From SELP01 sp035969385 (GTDB lineage Bacteria; Pseudomonadota; Alphaproteobacteria; Rhodobacterales; Rhodobacteraceae): a stretch of 64,000 bases of DNA. The notes under the pieces were generated by a model. It ran no database searches and was not told where the DNA came from. It worked only from the letters and a program-made list of their open reading frames with translations. Shown here piece by piece: positions 1-8,019 of the stretch (positions are counted from its first letter, which is position 1; every line of letters starts with the position of its first letter). The stretch spans positions 1 through 64,000 of the forward strand of contig NZ_JAYKKJ010000002.1 of NCBI RefSeq assembly GCF_035969385.1. The letters are read 5' to 3'. The position numbers and the translations under genes are program-made.

Positions 1-43
1 AAGCATCGTTCCGATGGACCAGAGGCCCACGATGCACTAACAA

Positions 44-781
44 TCAAACCGGACCACCCGATGGGGGCACGCCACCGCCAGAGGCACTGTCCCGCAGAAC
101 CATCGTCCATTCATTCGACGCCCCGCTTCCGGGAACGGTCGGGACGAATTCGACCGACAGGTTTTCGGATTTGCCGAGGTTGTCAAAATACTCGATCGAG
201 AGTTCTTCGGTGTCGCCTGTGGCTGTTGCTTCGGTCGATGTCGCCGGCAGGTTGACCGACAGTTCCATGAAGGTCGTCGCTTCGCCCGCGAATTGGTTTG
301 AGTTGATCCGGATCGGTTCAAGCCCATCTGCGGTGTCGCGCGGATAGGTCGGGATCGTTCCGTCCGCCATCGCGGGCCATCCCATGAGGATCAGACCGCT
401 GGACGTGGTCAGGTAGCCGAGGTCATCCGTCCGGAAAGAGCCGGTCGTGGCAAGCAGCAACGGGTTTTCGCCATTGTCGACACTTACTGAAGCTTCCGAC
501 GTAACAGGCAACATCCCGCGCCCCCGAACGGCAAGGTCGGTCGCGTTGGAGGTCGACACAAGAGACCCCCGCTGATCGATCAGCCGCATGTTTGTCGTCC
601 GGACCCCGCCAGCCGCATAGGTGCCGGCACCGTTCTCGATCACCATGGAATGGAAATCAGTGACCGCGCGCTTGTAACCAAAGGTCGAAGAATTCGCGAT
701 ATTATCGGAGATCGCCGCAAGCCGCGTCGCATTCGCCGCAAGCCCGGCAACGCTGGCATTCAGGGAAGAGGAAATCGTCAT
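44..781 (-). CDS. flgE: Flagellar hook protein FlgE, N-terminal part, apparently interrupted
   Basis: FlgE subunits build the external flagellar hook that links rod and filament. The reading frame starts MTISSSLNASVAGLAAN and carries the classic flagellar rod/hook N-terminal signature (DNIANSSTFGYKRA, about residues 27-40), then the hook core (GSFRTDDLGYLTTSSGLILMG). I chose the ATG at 781 rather than the upstream TTG at 802 because AGAAAGG lies about 8 bases before it and the family begins there. The family is about 430 residues, but this frame stops at 44-46 after 245 residues. The last residues no longer look like FlgE, while a hook-like VVRFD appears in another frame at 43-57. A true frameshift or poor sequence at the window edge are both possible. 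The gene follows motB on the same strand, the usual Rhodobacterales order. Confidence 0.82.
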   Translation of the reverse strand: MTISSSLNASVAGLAANATRLAAISDNIANSSTFGYKRAVTDFHSMVIENGAGTYAAGGVRTTNMRLIDQRGSLVSTSNATDLAVRGRGMLPVTSEASVSVDNGENPLLLATTGSFRTDDLGYLTTSSGLILMGWPAMADGTIPTYPRDTADGLEPIRINSNQFAGEATTFMELSVNLPATSTEATATGDTEELSIEYFDNLGKSENLSVEFVPTVPGSGASNEWTMVLRDSASGGGVPPSGGPV

Positions 782-842
782 GGCTGAGCCTTTCTGCGTC
801 AAGGGACGATGATCAATCCTCTCATCCCTAGCGCGCAGGGGC

Positions 843-857
843 TTAACAGCGGCCTAA
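843..857 (-). promoter_or_regulatory. Candidate CtrA box upstream of flgE
   Basis: On the minus strand the site reads TTAG-GCCGCTG-TTAA, which is the TTAA-N7-TTAA architecture bound by the alphaproteobacterial response regulator CtrA, a known activator of flagellar genes in Rhodobacterales. It lies about 60 bases before the flgE start. A near-identical copy lies before motB. Assignment is by motif only. Confidence 0.45.
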
Positions 858-882
858 CCTGTAAAATTCTATCCAGTTGGTT

Positions 883-1746
883 CTATTGGTCCGACCGGAG
901 CAAGGTCACCTCGATCCTGTTGTTGCGAATGGACATGGGATTGCTGCTGGCAAGATCGCGGTCGGCGTGGCCCGTAACCCGGGCGACGCGCGCTGGTGCG
1001 ACACCAGCACCCTCAATCAGTTGACGGACAGTCATTGCGCGATCTGTCGACAGGTCCCAGACCGGGCTATTGGCCACGACGATCGGGCGGGCAGCCGTAT
1101 GACCTTCAAAAGCGATCGGATTGTCGACCATCGCGAAGACACGACCAAGTACCTCGGCCACCTCGGTCATGACCTCGGTCGGTCGGGCGGTTTCATCTTC
1201 AAAAAGGCGCACACCCTCGACGTCAAACACCTCGATCACCAGGCCTTCGTCGGTCAGCCTGGTTATCACGTGGCGTAGGGCCTCTTCGGACAGGGCACTT
1301 TCACCACCCCGACCAAGCAGGACCATCTCGACCTCTTCCAGGACCGCAACCGCCGCCGCAGCAGCAGCAGCGGCGGCCTCTTCTTCTGCGGTTTGGTTGG
1401 TCACCGCCTGATCACCGGCGACAAGGTGACTTGCCCCAGTTCCATTCTGCGCAAGCGTCTGTTCGGAAAAGATATTGTCCCCGCCAAACATACCGTCGCC
1501 GCCACCGGATATCCGGTTGATGGGCAGCGTCGGTGAAAAATAATCTGCGATCCCCTTGCGCTGCTGTTCCGTTGTTGCGTTCAGAAGCCACATCAGCATG
1601 AAGAAGGCCATCATCGCGGTCACGAAGTCCGCATAGGCCACTTTCCAGGCGCCGCCGTGATGACCGCCGCCAGCGATCACCTTCTTGCGCTTGATAATTA
1701 TCGGAGCATTTGCACCAGCCGTGCCCATGTCACCACCACCATTCAT
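883..1746 (-). CDS. motB: Flagellar motor stator protein MotB
   Basis: MotB anchors the MotA/MotB stator to peptidoglycan and supplies the proton-binding aspartate of the flagellar motor. The N-terminus has a short basic cytoplasmic tail (IIIKRKKVIAGG) and one membrane helix containing the essential aspartate (KVAYADFVTAMMAFFMLMWLLN). A plug-like region and a low-complexity Glu/Ala stretch follow, then a C-terminal OmpA-like peptidoglycan-binding domain (GHTAARPIV, ARVTGHADRD, NRIEVTLL). The 287 residues fit the family. The ATG at 1746 is preferred because GGGTGA precedes it; an in-frame GTG lies at 1752. It sits directly upstream of flgE with its own CtrA-like box. MotA is not in the window. 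Confidence 0.9.
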   Translation of the reverse strand: MNGGGDMGTAGANAPIIIKRKKVIAGGGHHGGAWKVAYADFVTAMMAFFMLMWLLNATTEQQRKGIADYFSPTLPINRISGGGDGMFGGDNIFSEQTLAQNGTGASHLVAGDQAVTNQTAEEEAAAAAAAAAVAVLEEVEMVLLGRGGESALSEEALRHVITRLTDEGLVIEVFDVEGVRLFEDETARPTEVMTEVAEVLGRVFAMVDNPIAFEGHTAARPIVVANSPVWDLSTDRAMTVRQLIEGAGVAPARVARVTGHADRDLASSNPMSIRNNRIEVTLLRSDQ

Positions 1747-1779
1747 TTTCACCCAAGGACCACGATTAAGGATGATGCC

Positions 1780-1794
1780 TTAACCGCGGCCTAA
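1780..1794 (-). promoter_or_regulatory. Candidate CtrA box upstream of motB
   Basis: The minus strand reads TTAG-GCCGCGG-TTAA, differing from the flgE-proximal site by one base in the spacer. The N7 spacing and half-sites match the CtrA pattern. It lies about 34 bases before the motB ATG, inside the 70-base gap after the FkbM methyltransferase gene. Confidence 0.45.
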
Positions 1795-1822
1795 CAGGTC
1801 CAATTGTCTGGAAATGGTGGTT

Positions 1823-2587
1823 CTAGTTGCGACTCAGATAGATCTCATCCGGGCCACAAAATTCGACAAGCTCATAGCCGTTCGCCTTCATCAGGTTTGC
1901 GATTTCCGGCGTGCCGGTGTTGTTTTCAATCGCCCATACGCGAACCTTGTGGTCCTGGAACGGAAAGGCGCGCAGGGCCGCCAATTCTCCGCCTTCGATA
2001 TCCAATGAAATCAAATCAGGATGCAGGATGTCCGCTTCTTCCAGGATCGCGGACAAGGTCCGGGTCTGGACGGTTATCGACGCCTCCGCATGGCGCGGAT
2101 CGTTCCGGACCCTCTCTAGCATCGCGGGGTCATAGGTGGATTGAAGCCCGCTCATCTGGGTAAACCCTTCGGTCACTGCGATGAAGGTCGCCTCTCCGTC
2201 CGCATCGGCAACGGCAAAGCCAAGACAGGGGCATTTGCGGGCCGCGGCGGCCTTGGCCAGTTGGTCGGGCATCGGTTCCACGAGAACCCCGGTCCAGCCA
2301 CGGCGCTGTTCAAAGAAGAGCGTGTTCGAACCGGTGACCCCGTCATAGCCACCGATGTCCACGAATGTCCCGCCCGCCATCTGGCGCAGGAGCCCGTCAA
2401 TAACCATGTCCTGCCCGGCCTGCGACGCATAGGGAAGGGTCGGGTCCATCATCCGGCGAATATCATAAAGCTGTCGCACGATGGGCCCACGGCGGCGGGA
2501 CTTGTCGGTTTTCAGGGCCTCGGAAAGCTGTGCCTGCGCGGCGCGAAGTTCGGATTGCGCGGCGCGGATGTGATCAGAAACAGACAT
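1823..2587 (-). CDS. FkbM family SAM-dependent methyltransferase
   Basis: FkbM-family enzymes are class I SAM-dependent O-methyltransferases that often methylate sugars of glycans or glycolipids. The first 45 residues are a Gln/Ala-rich helix. The SAM-binding glycine motif is FVDIGGYDGVTGSNT (about residues 75-90), with an acidic loop (VLVEPMPDQL), and the family-defining DLISLDIEGGE lies near residue 190. Length (254) is normal. Its ATG overlaps the TAA of the upstream DUF6165 gene (TAATG), so the two are translationally coupled. Neighbouring glycosyltransferases suggest the substrate is a glycan. Position next to flagellar genes hints at flagellin modification, but that is inference. Confidence 0.85.
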   Translation of the reverse strand: MSVSDHIRAAQSELRAAQAQLSEALKTDKSRRRGPIVRQLYDIRRMMDPTLPYASQAGQDMVIDGLLRQMAGGTFVDIGGYDGVTGSNTLFFEQRRGWTGVLVEPMPDQLAKAAAARKCPCLGFAVADADGEATFIAVTEGFTQMSGLQSTYDPAMLERVRNDPRHAEASITVQTRTLSAILEEADILHPDLISLDIEGGELAALRAFPFQDHKVRVWAIENNTGTPEIANLMKANGYELVEFCGPDEIYLSRN

Positions 2588-2985
2588 TACCCGGCCCCGT
2601 GATCGACATAGGATTTCTCTTCCACAATGGCCGATCCCAACAGCAGGTTGATCCGCTTCTTCACGTCAGCACGGCGGTCGTTGGTGACATAGACCGCACG
2701 GGCAAGCCGGATGAATTCCGGGCCGAATTCCTTGGCTGCTTCGCAATGCCGGATATCATCCTCGATCACCCAAAGATCGGCATTGATCTGATAAAGCTCG
2801 TCCCAAAGCGCCAGTAGTTCTTGCCCCTTTTCCATCGCGTCGTCCGCGACGCGGGTAAGAACTTCCTGTTCGTGGCGGACGTTTTTCAGTTTGGCAGGAT
2901 CGTCAATCCGTTCCGACTTGAGTCGCAAGATGGTCAGTTTGTCGATCAACTCGCCCGGGGCGATAGGCACAAGAATATCGTTCAT
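2587..2985 (-). CDS. DUF6165 family protein
   Basis: This small cytoplasmic protein (132 residues) matches the DUF6165 pattern: the opening MNDILVPIAPGELIDKLTIL, a helical middle with LWVIEDDIRHCEAAKEFG, and the closing KKRINLLLGSAIVEEKSY. It has no signal peptide or membrane helix. Members commonly sit beside TPR glycosyltransferases and FkbM methyltransferases in alphaproteobacteria, as here, but no biochemical function is established to my knowledge. The start at 2985 is 4 bases from the stop of the upstream glycosyltransferase. The longer open frame upstream lies inside that gene in a different frame and is rejected. Confidence 0.85.
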   Translation of the reverse strand: MNDILVPIAPGELIDKLTILRLKSERIDDPAKLKNVRHEQEVLTRVADDAMEKGQELLALWDELYQINADLWVIEDDIRHCEAAKEFGPEFIRLARAVYVTNDRRADVKKRINLLLGSAIVEEKSYVDHGAG

Positions 2986-2989
2986 CGGA

Positions 2990-4363
2990 TCACTTCGCTT
3001 TCCGGGCCGCCACGAGGGCCCGCAGATCGGTTTCAACTTTGGACAGCGCACTGCCCCAATCCAGCGGCGCATCCTGGCGGTAAAGTCGCATGGAGGGATA
3101 CCAAGGCGTGGTGTCGCCGGAGTGTCTGTAGACCCAGAAGGCATCCCAGTGAAGCACCACCCAAGTCGGCAGACCCAATGACCCGGCAATATGCGCCGTC
3201 GCCGTATCCGAGGTGATGATCAGGTCCATCTCCTGCATCGTGGCGGCACAATCGGCAAAGTCGCGGTCGGTGCTGGCCGTATCAACGATCAGGGCCGAGG
3301 TGCCATCGGCATGAAATGCATCCAGATACGGCCCCTTGTAGAGCGAGAATAGCTGCACACCGGGCACGTCGATGAGCGGATGGAAGTCCCGGTGGCCGAA
3401 TGACCGAAAGGCATTGCCCTTGTAGGTCGCCGATCCGGTCCAGACCACGCCAACGCGAAACCGATCACGGTGCGGAGCCGTTATTGCCTTCGCCCGATCA
3501 ACCGAATCCGCTGGAACGTTCAACCGGGTCGGGGCGGGGATATCGGCCTCTGTTTCCAGACCGATCAGCGGCAGATCCATCATATTGACCCAGAAATCGA
3601 CCTGTTCGCCTTCCGGCATGGTCTTGCCGACCCAATCGGCGCCGTCCAACCTGTCGAACAGCCGAAGCATGGGGCGTTCGGAAAGGTACAGGACCCGCGC
3701 GCCGCGCGACTTGAGCCAAGGCAGGAAGCGCGTGAACAGGACCGCGTCACCAAACCCCTGTTCGGTCAGGACCAGCACGGTTTTGCCGTCCACATCCTCG
3801 CCCCGCCACTCGGGCCACGGTAGGTTGCGGGGGGTCAGTTCGTCCCCCTGCCAGCGGGCGCGGTAGGTTTCAAAGGCATTGGCGTAGTCGCCCGCGCCAA
3901 GCTGCGCAAAGGCAAGCTGGATGCGCAGTTCCGCGTGATTGGGGTGGTCCACAACCGCCATGGTCAGCCAGTCGATCGCGGCTTCATAGTCACCTTTGCC
4001 GCGGTAGCACCGGCCAATCATCGCCTTTTGATCGGCGTCATCCGGGAATTCGGCAAGAAGCGACCGCCGGATCGCAAGCGAGTCGTCATATCGACCAAGG
4101 TCGCTGAGAATATTGGCATAGTTGTTCCGAATGCCCTTATCAGTCACGCCCGAGGCATTGGCCCGCTCGTGCGCACGAAGCGACAGCTCATGCCGCCCGG
4201 CCCGGCGCAGAAGTGCACCAAGATTGGACCAGATACCGTGGTCATCCGGGTAACGGGACAGATAGGCCGCATAGTCGCGCTGCGCCTCTTCCGTCTTGCC
4301 CGATTGGTGAAGGCGAACGGCGCGCAGACGCCACTCCGCCTGCAAGATCGGATTGGACGGCAT
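2990..4363 (-). CDS. TPR-containing glycosyltransferase (GT9/GT41-like)
   Basis: The N-terminal 165 residues are tandem tetratricopeptide repeats (e.g. GIWSNLGALLRRAGRHELSL and NYANILSDLGRYDDSLAIRR). The C-terminal half resembles the GT-B heptosyltransferase/O-GlcNAc-transferase-like domain, with LTEQGFGDAVLFTRFLPWL near residue 200, a VGVVWTGSATYKGN segment near 300, and the nucleotide-binding end LIITSDTATAHIAGSLGLPTWV near 395. It probably transfers a sugar onto protein or glycan in the cytoplasm. The gene lies between an unknown gene (3-base gap) and DUF6165, in one operon with the FkbM methyltransferase. The sugar donor and acceptor cannot be read from the sequence. Confidence 0.82.
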   Translation of the reverse strand: MPSNPILQAEWRLRAVRLHQSGKTEEAQRDYAAYLSRYPDDHGIWSNLGALLRRAGRHELSLRAHERANASGVTDKGIRNNYANILSDLGRYDDSLAIRRSLLAEFPDDADQKAMIGRCYRGKGDYEAAIDWLTMAVVDHPNHAELRIQLAFAQLGAGDYANAFETYRARWQGDELTPRNLPWPEWRGEDVDGKTVLVLTEQGFGDAVLFTRFLPWLKSRGARVLYLSERPMLRLFDRLDGADWVGKTMPEGEQVDFWVNMMDLPLIGLETEADIPAPTRLNVPADSVDRAKAITAPHRDRFRVGVVWTGSATYKGNAFRSFGHRDFHPLIDVPGVQLFSLYKGPYLDAFHADGTSALIVDTASTDRDFADCAATMQEMDLIITSDTATAHIAGSLGLPTWVVLHWDAFWVYRHSGDTTPWYPSMRLYRQDAPLDWGSALSKVETDLRALVAARKAK

Positions 4364-4366
4364 GGA

Positions 4367-5155
4367 TCAGTCCTTGGTCGGCCGGCGCTTCACCGGGCGG
4401 ATCAGGGTTTCCGGGCGGCGCTCCTCCGCGGCTTCGAACAGGCTGAAGGTCTGGTTGACATAGTTCACGGCCCCCGAAATCAATTCCATGTAGTCGGTCA
4501 GTTCCGGGGTCACCTCGGTCTCGACAACGACGACGGACCGATCCTGCGGAACCGTTTCGAACGTCAGATAGAACAGCGGATCGCCCCGGTTGATCTTCAG
4601 CGGCTTGTCAGTCTCATGCCATTCGAACGCCCACATAAGCGGGCGCGGCCAGACGTTGATCGGGAACCGCCCACCAAAGATCGTTCCCGGCATCGGGGTC
4701 TTTTGGTAGTGCATGAAGGGCGCGACCTGGCTGGCATAGACAGGTTCATCCGCGATGAAGACATAGGGCAGCACAAGCTGGATCGTCGGAATCCCGGCGT
4801 AGCGCCACTCTTTCTCGGGGGTCATGTGGATCTTTTCCGCCAGTTTGCTGGCGCGGATGCCCGACATGTCACCATTCAGGTTGCGGATATGCGGCTTGCC
4901 CTTGTCGTCACGGGTGAACCCAAGATGCAGATCAAAGGGACAGCGGATAACGAAGTACCGGCTTTCCAGGTTGATCACCGCCGGACAGCGCGACGCGCTT
5001 TTCGCATGTGTCTTGTTCTTCTCCGCCCCGCGAACGCGTTCGGGCGGGAAATAAACGATGCCGCCCTTTTGCTGGTTCAGGAACCAGCCAACGGTCACAG
5101 GGCCGGACCCCGTTTCGGTTCCTTGGGTGTTTTCGAAGTGAACGGATAACTGCAT
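4367..5155 (-). CDS. Conserved protein of unknown function
   Basis: I do not recognise a named family. The 262-residue product has no signal peptide or membrane segment and is rich in aromatic residues (WFLNQQKGGIVYFPPE, EKEWRYAGIP, PRPLMWAFEWHETDKPL), suggesting a compact beta-rich fold. A short charged C-terminal tail (KRRPTKD) is present. The gene is tightly placed between two glycosyltransferase genes on the same strand, with 3 bases to the downstream one, so a role in the same glycan pathway is likely. The ATG at 5155 fits the neighbours. It could be a sugar-modifying or binding protein, but nothing catalytic is evident. Confidence 0.6.
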   Translation of the reverse strand: MQLSVHFENTQGTETGSGPVTVGWFLNQQKGGIVYFPPERVRGAEKNKTHAKSASRCPAVINLESRYFVIRCPFDLHLGFTRDDKGKPHIRNLNGDMSGIRASKLAEKIHMTPEKEWRYAGIPTIQLVLPYVFIADEPVYASQVAPFMHYQKTPMPGTIFGGRFPINVWPRPLMWAFEWHETDKPLKINRGDPLFYLTFETVPQDRSVVVVETEVTPELTDYMELISGAVNYVNQTFSLFEAAEERRPETLIRPVKRRPTKD

Positions 5156-5236
5156 ATGCTCTTACCTCAACCAAAGGGTCTTCCGCCCTTGTCGCGCGGA
5201 AAGGTTAACCGAAATTGTAGTCAAAAGCAGGCCCAA

Positions 5237-6907
5237 TCAGGGCGAGGTTGAGGAAATGTTCACGAATCCGAACTTGGCGAGGAAGACAATCGCGCTTTCG
5301 GTCACCAACCCGTCGGCCTTCACCGCCCGCGCAAGGTCTGACACCATCATCGGTCCTCGGCCTTCCAGACAGGTGCAGAGCCTCTCCAAAAGGGATTCGG
5401 CAACGATCTTTCGGCTGTAGGCATTGCGCCCGTTGACCGTATCCAACGCGGCGAGGGTCTCTTTCGAATAGGGACGGGCCGGTGCGACAATATCCTGGGG
5501 TCCGATCATGACGGACGGGTAGTGCCGGTAAAGGTCGAAGGGGTCCACCTCGAGCGGATTCACAGGCCCTGACTGAAGCGGCGGCGTTGTGGCCACGGCA
5601 TCGGCCCGCAGCTGTTCCAGTTCCACGGCGAGGTCGGTGTATTGCGGAACCACTGTCGCCAGATCGAACCGCGCCTTGGCATGGGTCACACCAGCAGCCC
5701 CCATCCGCGCCCGCAAGTCCGGGTCGCGGGCCAGCCGAAGCAGGGCCTCGGTATACGCAGGCAGGTCAATCTGGGTCTGCTGAGCGACCATCGACAGGTA
5801 GCGGACGTAGTCATCGGTCCCATCGGCAAAGCGCTCGGCGATCTTGCGGCCCAGACCGGGCCGCACCGTCCGCGTCGGGACAAGAAACCCGGTTTCGCCA
5901 TCAATCACCGTATCCCGAAACCCGTTCCAGTCGGGCATCACGACCGGAAGGCTGGCCGCCATCGCCTCGACCGGGACAAGGCCAAAGGTTTCCTGAATAT
6001 TGTCGACCGGCAGGGTAAAGACATCCGCGCCCGACCAGATCGCCCGCCGGACCCAAGGGTCGCGCCCGTCTATCATCCGCGTCGTGACAGACGGGGCGCA
6101 GAGTGCAGCCCCGTCGCGATGCATTTTCTCTTCCTCGCCCCGTGAACTCCAGCCCACCATCCAAAGATGCACCGGCTTGCCGATTGACTTGGCCACATCC
6201 TCCAATGCCAGAAACAGCGGCACAGGGTTCGCTTTCTCAATGACCGTCCAGCGCCCGACCGTCAGGAAGACCACAGCCTCCTCGGGCACATCGAACTTCG
6301 CCCGTGCCTCGGCCCGCAGATCGTCGGTTCGCAAGAAATCGGCGGTTTCGATCCCCAATGGGATGATCGGCAACCTAGGCTGCGGCACCCGCGTCGCGCC
6401 GTAGCGGCTGCGCATGTATTCCGCTTCCAGTTCCAATTGTCGGGTGACCACCGAATGCACCGCGCGCGAGGTGCAAATGATCGCGTCCCACGGCTCGACC
6501 GGTTCATTCAGGGTGGAATGGATGCCCTCGATCACGCGGCGGGTCGATACGGTGTGCGTGATCCCGACCAGCGAACATCTCTGCGGCCCGAACCGTTGCC
6601 GCCGCCAAGCCGCCGAAAGGTATCCCGGCCCGGGAAAAAAGATGCAGCCTGCGCGCGTGAAATCGGTTGGCCCGCGCAGGGTGTCGACCTTGATCGGTCG
6701 GGTTTCGCCAAGGTCCTGCGCCCGGTCTTCAAATGCTTTTGCAGCGGCAGGCGTCTCGGTCACGGCGTTGACGTGATCCCCCGGCGAATGACGCAGAAAC
6801 CCTTTCAGGAAAGACTCACCGGCCGACCTGCGACCCACAAGATCCTTGCCCTTGGTCTCTACCGCATCGGGGTGAAAGAAGATCGCCGGTGGTTCCTTGA
6901 TCGCCAT
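5237..6907 (-). CDS. Glycosyltransferase family 1/4 protein
   Basis: A retaining GT-B glycosyltransferase. The Glycos_transf_1 domain is clear, with VVFLTVGRWTVIEKANPVPLFLAL (about residue 235), VHLWMVGWSS, and the donor-binding E-x7-E motif region ETFGLVPVEAMAASLPVVMPDWNGF, followed by TVIDGETGFLVPT. The N-terminal acceptor domain covers residues 1-220. A C-terminal extension of about 140 residues after the catalytic domain has no recognised fold and ends in a possible winged-helix-like segment. The ATG at 6907 (MAIKEPPAIFF) is chosen over an upstream ATG whose added residues are low quality. It heads the block of sugar-transfer genes running toward motB. Confidence 0.8.
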   Translation of the reverse strand: MAIKEPPAIFFHPDAVETKGKDLVGRRSAGESFLKGFLRHSPGDHVNAVTETPAAAKAFEDRAQDLGETRPIKVDTLRGPTDFTRAGCIFFPGPGYLSAAWRRQRFGPQRCSLVGITHTVSTRRVIEGIHSTLNEPVEPWDAIICTSRAVHSVVTRQLELEAEYMRSRYGATRVPQPRLPIIPLGIETADFLRTDDLRAEARAKFDVPEEAVVFLTVGRWTVIEKANPVPLFLALEDVAKSIGKPVHLWMVGWSSRGEEEKMHRDGAALCAPSVTTRMIDGRDPWVRRAIWSGADVFTLPVDNIQETFGLVPVEAMAASLPVVMPDWNGFRDTVIDGETGFLVPTRTVRPGLGRKIAERFADGTDDYVRYLSMVAQQTQIDLPAYTEALLRLARDPDLRARMGAAGVTHAKARFDLATVVPQYTDLAVELEQLRADAVATTPPLQSGPVNPLEVDPFDLYRHYPSVMIGPQDIVAPARPYSKETLAALDTVNGRNAYSRKIVAESLLERLCTCLEGRGPMMVSDLARAVKADGLVTESAIVFLAKFGFVNISSTSP

Positions 6908-6924
6908 ACTTGCCTGCCTGAATG

Positions 6925-6950
6925 GTTGACCCGACCTTGGCCGGGTCAAC
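6925..6950 (-). terminator. Stem-loop after the dehydrogenase gene
   Basis: GTTGACCCG (6925-6933) pairs with CGGGTCAAC (6942-6950) around an 8-base loop. It lies just downstream of the Gfo/Idh/MocA gene stop and before the glycosyltransferase start. There is no T-run after it on the minus strand, so it may be a weak terminator or an mRNA-stabilising hairpin. Confidence 0.45.
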
Positions 6951-6963
6951 GCAAAGGCGCAAG

Positions 6964-8019
6964 TCAGACCGTCAGATCGGCGCAACCCTTGCTGTCGGAA
7001 TCGACGGCAAGGTCCAGAACCTTCTGCAGGGCAGCCCCACGGGCAAAATCGGGATCAACCTGCTTGCCCTCGCGGATGGCCGCGACAAAGCGGGCGTAGT
7101 TCAGATCCACCGGCGGGCAGTCCACATCGCGCCAGGTCGCGGTCAGCATGTCGTCGCCAACCGAGGCGCGCAGAAGGCTCACCTCTTTCTCGAACCGGAC
7201 CTCAAGACCGCCCTTGGTGCCGAACAGGCGCAGGGTCAGGTCATTGAAATGACCACTTGCCATGCGGGTCGCATGGATCACCCCGACCGCGCCGTTTTCC
7301 AGCGACAGGTGCATGTTGAAGCTGTCGTTCGCATCAAGGACATAGTCCCCGATCCGCCCGCCTTCGGCCTTATCAAAGGTCGTCAAACGGCAAGAGACCG
7401 ACTTGGGCGCGGCACCGGCCGCAAAACTCGCGTAGTCGATGATGTGGACGCCAACATCGCCCAGCACGCCCATGGATCCGTGCGCGGTGGAAAGGCGCCA
7501 CAGCCACTGTTCTTCGGTCTTCCAGTCGCCCCATGCAGGCTGGGTCAGCCAGCTTTGCAGATAGGCGGCCTCGAAATGGCGCACCTCGCCAATTTCACCG
7601 GCCGCGACCATGCGCGCCGCTTCCATCAACGCCGGGACGTTGCGGTAGGACAGGTTGACCATGTTGACGACACCGGCCTTTGCTGCGGCCTCGGCCATTT
7701 CGACGGCATCGGCATAGTTCGCCGCCAGCGGTTTCTCGCAGAGGACGTGCTTGCCCGCCGCAAGGAACGGAAGTGTGGTGCGGTGGTGCACGGCATCCGG
7801 GGTGACGTTGGACACAGCATCGAACTCACCCCAGGCCAGCGCCTCGTCGATCGACGCGAACCCGTTCGGAATCCCGAACTTTTCGTTGAAGGCTGCAAGT
7901 CGATCAGCGTTGGTGTCGATCCCGGCAACGATCTCGACACCCTCGATCGCCTGATAGGCCTCGGCGTGGGCACGGGCCATGCCGCCCGTGCCAAGAATGA
8001 TGACGCGAACCGGCCTCAT
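6964..8019 (-). CDS. Gfo/Idh/MocA family NAD(P)-dependent oxidoreductase
   Basis: Predicted sugar or inositol-type dehydrogenase. The Rossmann nucleotide-binding motif VIILGTGGMARAHAEAY opens the protein. The family EKP motif (GKHVLCEKPLAAN, about residue 95) is intact, and the catalytic-region motif with GVLGDVGVHIIDY near residue 195 carries the expected Asp-x3-His. Length (351) is typical. The ATG at 8019 overlaps the TGA of thuA (ATGA), so the two are translationally coupled. MocA plus ThuA pairs are known in trehalose/trehalulose-type sugar oxidation in rhizobia. The substrate here is not determined, as no sugar transporter lies beside it. Confidence 0.88.
   Translation of the reverse strand: MRPVRVIILGTGGMARAHAEAYQAIEGVEIVAGIDTNADRLAAFNEKFGIPNGFASIDEALAWGEFDAVSNVTPDAVHHRTTLPFLAAGKHVLCEKPLAANYADAVEMAEAAAKAGVVNMVNLSYRNVPALMEAARMVAAGEIGEVRHFEAAYLQSWLTQPAWGDWKTEEQWLWRLSTAHGSMGVLGDVGVHIIDYASFAAGAAPKSVSCRLTTFDKAEGGRIGDYVLDANDSFNMHLSLENGAVGVIHATRMASGHFNDLTLRLFGTKGGLEVRFEKEVSLLRASVGDDMLTATWRDVDCPPVDLNYARFVAAIREGKQVDPDFARGAALQKVLDLAVDSDSKGCADLTV

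Noticed and set aside
1364..1386. Short GCN-type triplet repeat (Ala run) inside motB, as a possible phase-variation tract
   Set aside because: In-frame triplet units encode a poly-Ala linker; length changes would not shift the frame, and such linkers are common between the MotB helix and its OmpA domain.
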